From: Phoronis australis
Lineage: Eukaryota > Phoronida > Phoronidae
DNA length: 64,000 bases
Assembly (NCBI GenBank): GCA_002633005.1
Contig: NMRA01000767.1
Coordinates: 63,866 to 127,865 of the forward strand
Direction: 5' to 3'
Shown piece by piece: positions 15,049 through 64,000 of this stretch (the first letter of the stretch is position 1; each line of letters opens with the position of its first letter). The notes beneath the pieces are model-generated. The model saw only the letters and a program-made list of their open reading frames with translations, had not been told where the DNA came from and searched no databases. Both the position numbers and the translations under genes were made by a program.

Positions 15049-15083
15049 GTTTTTTTTTTTTTTTTTTTTTTNGTATTTTTATT
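15049..15083 (+). repeat. Poly-T tract with one ambiguous base
   Basis: About 22 T, then N at 15072, then T-rich sequence. It may be the A-tail of a minus-strand retroposon or a low-quality contig join. The following 150 bp are AT-rich without clear element ends. Confidence 0.7.
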
Positions 15084-15245
15084 TTCTCTAGCATGGGTAT
15101 TTACAATTTACATGACACAATAAACAATACAGTATACAAGTACATTAGTTGCAACAAATTATCATCAAGTATTACAATTTGGTATACAGAACAGAAATAC
15201 AGATATGTAAGAAAAAAAAATCAAGCCATTCTCACCCTTAACATA

Positions 15246-15281
15246 CACACGCACCCGCCCTCCCGGGAGGGCGGGGCGTTT
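15246..15281. repeat. GC-rich palindrome
   Basis: cgccctcccgggagggcg is a perfect 18-bp palindrome, and the arms extend with one mismatch to acgc...cgt. It stands out from the AT-rich surroundings; it may be a hairpin of a mobile element or a structured RNA, with no further support. Confidence 0.7.
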
Positions 15282-16142
15282 TGGTTTTTATTGCTATGTC
15301 AAAAGAACAATATTCAGCTTTTCGATGTTTTAATGTAATAGTTCATTTGTTTTACAAAAAAAGCATTCAAGCTTGGTACAATAAAGCTTGAAGTCGCTTT
15401 CACGTTAGTAGCGAAACTTTGTTGTTACCGAAGTTTCAGTGAGTGGGAAAGGTTAACTCCGGTAGTTGATCTGCATGCAAAACTTCGCTGAAAATAGTAT
15501 GATTTAAAAGCGAAACTTTTGTACTCAATAAAACTTCAGTGTAGTGGGAACAATCGGAGGGAAGCTTTGCCGAAGTTATTAGTAGAGGGGTAGAGTTTGC
15601 AGCGATGATATGCGATCATGTCTCACAAAATGTGTTCTTTGTTACAGCATAGTCAACATGCTCTCAATTGACGCTCATAAATAAATAAAAGAAAGCATAT
15701 TCATTTTCACAACACTCGTAAAAGGCAGGAGAACAATTTTCAGTTAGCCTCGAACCCACTACTTTTCGTTTGAGATTAAAGTCCTTGTTGCAAACTGCCC
15801 ATGTGGTTCTAGTATCTGAAAATACTTACTACATAAAATCTTATTTTCGACTCCCTTTCTTTACATTCTTTTCGCCTTTCTTGCCAGAAGCGATTTTTCA
15901 ACCGTATTTGACCCTTTTCTCTGAGCGTATGATTACCGGTTGTCATCGGTTATTTCCGTACCCACATTTCCGGCTCATCAGTTCAGGAACTTGTCCTGAA
16001 CGCCGCCATTTTTTCCTTGTAACTGAATGTGCTATGGCTTGCTCGAAAAGTCTTCATTATATTGTTTTATTAGTAATATATCGTGATTCGTTTGCATATG
16101 CAGTGTATTTATAGTTTGTAGTTTGTGGTCGTTGATTTTTTT

Positions 16143-16826
16143 NNNNNNNNNNNNNNNNNNNNNNNNNNNNNNNNNNNNNNNNNNNNNNNNNNNNNNNNNN
16201 NNNNNNNNNNNNNNNNNNNNNNNNNNNNNNNNNNNNNNNNNNNNNNNNNNNNNNNNNNNNNNNNNNNNNNNNNNNNNNNNNNNNNNNNNNNNNNNNNNNN
16301 NNNNNNNNNNNNNNNNNNNNNNNNNNNNNNNNNNNNNNNNNNNNNNNNNNNNNNNNNNNNNNNNNNNNNNNNNNNNNNNNNNNNNNNNNNNNNNNNNNNN
16401 NNNNNNNNNNNNNNNNNNNNNNNNNNNNNNNNNNNNNNNNNNNNNNNNNNNNNNNNNNNNNNNNNNNNNNNNNNNNNNNNNNNNNNNNNNNNNNNNNNNN
16501 NNNNNNNNNNNNNNNNNNNNNNNNNNNNNNNNNNNNNNNNNNNNNNNNNNNNNNNNNNNNNNNNNNNNNNNNNNNNNNNNNNNNNNNNNNNNNNNNNNNN
16601 NNNNNNNNNNNNNNNNNNNNNNNNNNNNNNNNNNNNNNNNNNNNNNNNNNNNNNNNNNNNNNNNNNNNNNNNNNNNNNNNNNNNNNNNNNNNNNNNNNNN
16701 NNNNNNNNNNNNNNNNNNNNNNNNNNNNNNNNNNNNNNNNNNNNNNNNNNNNNNNNNNNNNNNNNNNNNNNNNNNNNNNNNNNNNNNNNNNNNNNNNNNN
16801 NNNNNNNNNNNNNNNNNNNNNNNNNN
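16143..16826. other. Assembly gap (684 N)
   Basis: Run of N. All open frames crossing it are artefacts. A missing 5' exon or promoter could lie here. Confidence 1.
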
Positions 16827-16945
16827 TTGTACTTCCGGGTTCGCGGCAAGTTCAAAATGGCGGTGTTTCTTCGGGTGTGATTCGTGAGTGGCGCGTTCAT
16901 TTAAACTGTTTTCGAGTACAGATCGTGTATTAGTTATGGGGTAGG
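16827..16945 (+). promoter_or_regulatory. Promoter-like stretch with ETS and YY1 motifs
   Basis: Just right of the gap: acttccggg (ETS core, minus orientation) then caaaATGGCGGtg (YY1 consensus core) about 25 bp later, in CpG-containing sequence ending near gg|gtaggtac, a possible donor. The pairing is typical of TATA-less promoters and first exons. Left of the gap, around 15960-16010, tttccgg and gccgccatttt repeat the same motifs in inverse order. Motif evidence only. Confidence 0.3.
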
Positions 16946-17060
16946 TACTTCTTGGATCCTTATAACATCTTCTAACCATGTAATAAGGGTTAACAACGCG
17001 TGAGACAAGGACTTTAAGAATGAACTGTGGTGTTTTAGAGATAACTTCTATATAGCTGTC

Positions 17061-17503
17061 TAGTTACTCTTTTATGTATGGTACATTTGGTAGATTGTCA
17101 TTGTTACCCTTTTATGTATGGTACGTTTGGTAGATTGCCATCATTACCCTTTAATGTGTGGTACATTTGGTAGAGTGTATGGTACATTTGGTAGAGTGTA
17201 TGGTACATTTGGTAGATTGCCATCGTTATCTTTTAATGTATGGTACATTTGGAAGATTGCTATCATTACCCTTAAATGTATGGTACATTTGGTAGAATTG
17301 CCATTGTTACCCTTAAATGTATGGTACATTTGGTAGATTGCCATCGTTACCCTTTAATGTATGGTACATTTGGTAGATTGCCATCGCTACCTAAGTGTAT
17401 GGTACATTTGGTAGATTGCCATTGTTACCCGTAAATGTATGGTACATGTGGTAGATTGTTATCGTTACCCTTAAATGTATGGTACATTTGGTAGATTGCC
17501 ATC
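17061..17503 (+). repeat. About 41-bp minisatellite (about 11 units)
   Basis: Units of the form ttaccctttaatgtatggta + catttggtagattgccatcg, with short variant units around 17160-17215. Open frames on both strands through it are repeat artefacts. Confidence 0.93.
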
Positions 17504-18319
17504 TGAATCATTTGAAGTGCTAATGATCCATGTTACTGTAGTTGTCTGTTTACCCAACAGATCAGCCATAGCTCTAATGTAAACCTTTAAACTTGATTTT
17601 AAAGTAGGAATTTACCAAACCATCAAACACTTGTTTGCTATTATGTAAACATATAGGCTGTAAGGCCAGTGGGTCTACTTTTCCCTTAACAAATACTGCA
17701 ATTTGTAAGCCTTTTAAGTGGATATTTGAGCAACATGAACGCATGTCAAATGTTACCATGGCAATTTACACTGACTTTAAATTTTCAGTCAGCAGCCAGG
17801 AGTTGCTAAAAAACGTCATCTTCGTCATGTTGCGAGGTTTGTTGGCAAGATGCCTGTAATGCCTCTTGAAAGCAAAACGTACTGGCTTGAATTATATTCC
17901 CAGGCTTTTGTTGAAGTCATTAAACGACACAAATTTCACAGTGAAGTGATCAGTGATATAGGTACACTGAGTTGTAGAGTGTGTTTCCATGACGATCTAC
18001 CATGTTGACAATTCTGTGCTTCAGTGGCTAGGACAACTGCTCCTCACAAGGTGCCTGGTTGTTATCACGTGTATCTACGTCTTCGTCCACCTGCTTTAGA
18101 TTTGTTTAGCCAGCAAATTTCCTACACATTCCAAAAATGTCCAAAACTGCTGTCAACCAAATAGTTTTTTGCAATTCTGATTTGTTTGAGGGGAGGCGAT
18201 TTCTCAGACGCTACCCAGCATTGCCCAAATGCAAGGAGGCTGCCATCTTGAAGAAGAGTGCAGGTACAGCCGAGGAAGTCATCTTTTCTCATTCCCAACA
18301 TGTTCACAAATACAGACTC

Positions 18320-18435
18320 ACTGATCCTACGTGTAACACCTACAGCACCTCTAAACTACCCAAAACCTGGCCTACCCCTGGAATTGAACTCTTTGGGGAG
18401 CGCAAATTAGCCATGACTGTTGCCTAACTGTACGG
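18320..18435 (-). mobile_element. Possible tRNA-derived SINE remnant
   Basis: On the minus strand, cagtcatggctaatttgc followed by gagttcaattccaggg resembles A- and B-box spacing of a pol III promoter. The flanks show no duplication. Weak call. Confidence 0.3.
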
Positions 18436-19089
18436 TAGCACCTCGCTATAAATGTCCAATAACTGGCGAAAATGATTTTGTAATTTCAACAAAAATGTTA
18501 TCTACTGTTAGTTGAGTAAGTTGAAATAGTGGGGAAGCCAATGCATGGTAATAAAGGCGGTCTTGTGATTATGGATTGTTTTTGCGTGCATTTGCATGGC
18601 AATCATTGGTAATTGACTGACTGTCATTAGGACGAGTATTCAGCAACAGAAAATTGATGGACTTGATTTTTATTTCGATTTTACATTTGCGATTATTTGA
18701 TTGTATAAATGCTAGCATTCAGCAATATCTTCATTGATTTAATATTAAGGTTTTGCATTCTGCAAACCACTTCATTTGTAAATTGAATTGTGGTTAATCT
18801 TAATCAATAGATTTGTCAGCTATGACAAAGTGAATTGCTGTACGATTTTTACCCTTTAAGAGTGAATATTCTCCTTTTACCAAGACCTGAAATATTCCTC
18901 ATGCAACTTGAACTATCTTGGGACATAGTGTTTGTAAATTTCACGTGCTGTAATTGGTCACTTTTCAGTCTTGAACAAAAGTTGACGGTCTAGGGGTCCA
19001 GAAACTGGCTTATCACTTTTTAAAATATGTTATTTCATAATTTATTTGATAATTATGTCAGACCTTTGAAGAGTCTTCCATGTGTTATA

Positions 19090-19582
19090 CAGGGCTTGGA
19101 ATTTTCCGTGGAAAGGCGGATTTCCGCTTTTTTCAAATGTTCTGTCCGCGCATTTTATTATATTTCCGCGTAAAAAAATCGGATTTGATATAAAGTTTCC
19201 GCGGCAAATTCCTTTCTTACCGCACGTTGCAGACGACGTTCACCTCGAAAAGCGGAAGTTGCTCTTTATGTTTCGGAGGAACGTAAATTGTCAACATTGC
19301 CGCGGCATCTGGGATAGCGTGGTGGGATTTTCAATGGCGTCTCGTGTTATTGTAAACCGCAGCGACAAATACTACGGCTCTACAGCCAAAAATGTGTGGG
19401 TTGGGAGTGGACGGACGAGCTAAAAGGACGCAGACGCATGCTACTGATGGTGGTAACGTGTTTTTAGTCCTCCCGATTTTTGTCGGGGAAAGGTTCACAT
19501 CGACCATTTCAAGGCTGGGTAGCGCGCATGATTTGGGCCATAAAAGTTTCCGCGTTTTTTTCATTGGTCATTCCAAGCCCTG
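19090..19582. mobile_element. Non-autonomous DNA transposon (MITE), copy 1
   Basis: The ends are perfect inverse complements for CAGGGCTTGGAAT. The left TIR continues into TTTCCGYGGAAA-like sequence. GTTATA occurs directly before the left end (19084-19089) and after the right end (19583-19588), a possible target duplication. The interior is CpG-rich against an AT-rich background and is shared with 34833-35369. CAGGG-type ends resemble hAT elements, but the superfamily is not established. No transposase is encoded. Confidence 0.85.
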
Positions 19583-19626
19583 GTTATAGCTTGTCTTTCC
19601 AAAACTTCCTTAACTGATGCGCACAG

Positions 19627-64000
<44,374 letters not shown>

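Larger units (their letters stand above)
1..19626. other. Upstream interval without recognised protein-coding exons
   Basis: Apart from the repeats, gap and motifs listed separately, I see AT-rich non-coding sequence. Short open frames here lack family resemblance, splice context and codon bias. It could be the long first intron or the upstream intergenic region of the channel gene. Confidence 0.7.

Noticed and set aside
15770-16114. 114-codon plus-strand open frame
   Set aside because: No recognisable domain, no splice or promoter context; runs up to the gap edge.
16032-16979. Open frames of 250-315 codons on both strands
   Set aside because: They consist almost wholly of N from the 684-base gap.

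Overview
The window is animal nuclear DNA. It shows long GT-AG introns, one minor-spliceosome (U12-type) intron, tRNA-derived SINE-like pieces, a 5'-truncated LINE, several small inverted-repeat DNA transposons, many minisatellites and two multi-base assembly gaps. The minisatellite load and the nested secreted gene with a contactin-associated-protein-like domain suggest a marine invertebrate. Amphioxus-like or another non-vertebrate deuterostome/lophotrochozoan is my guess, but the species cannot be fixed from the sequence.

One large plus-strand gene dominates. From about 19.6 kb to the right edge I can chain 27 constitutive exons whose phases all agree, giving about 1148 codons of a voltage-gated calcium channel alpha-1 subunit of the L type (Cav1, CACNA1 family). 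They run from IS1 through repeats I, II and III to IVS2. The first exons, including the N-terminus, and the rest of repeat IV plus the C-terminal tail are not visible. Selectivity-filter glutamates are present in repeats I, II and III, and the beta-subunit-binding AID motif is intact. A 21-nt microexon in the IIIS3-S4 linker and a second version of the IVS1-S2/IVS2 exon at the right edge suggest alternative splicing.

Layout. 1-19.6 kb: no convincing gene; minisatellites, a 684-base gap, an ETS/YY1-bearing stretch beside that gap, and a MITE. 19.6-28.3 kb: repeat I and the AID. 28.7-39.7 kb: I-II linker, repeat II and the start of the II-III linker, with a 532-bp duplication around a single N, a U12-type intron and a second MITE copy. 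39.7-48 kb: a giant intron carrying SINE and LINE pieces, a fold-back transposon and a complete two-exon nested gene on the same strand. It encodes a 426-residue secreted coiled-coil protein with a CNTNAP/fibrinogen-like C-terminal domain. 48-61.7 kb: end of the II-III linker and repeat III. 62.4-64 kb: start of repeat IV.

The most unusual feature is a recurrent pattern inside the channel gene. At least seven exons (11, 12, 14, 18, 25, 26 and 28 in my numbering) have degenerate or near-perfect tandem copies of one exon edge, usually with its splice site, lying in the adjoining intron. The clearest is five 82-bp copies at exon 14, each holding an in-frame 30-nt cassette framed by AG and GT. 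These look like decoy splice sites or nascent alternative exons, and the diverged exon 28 pair may show the mature outcome of the same process.
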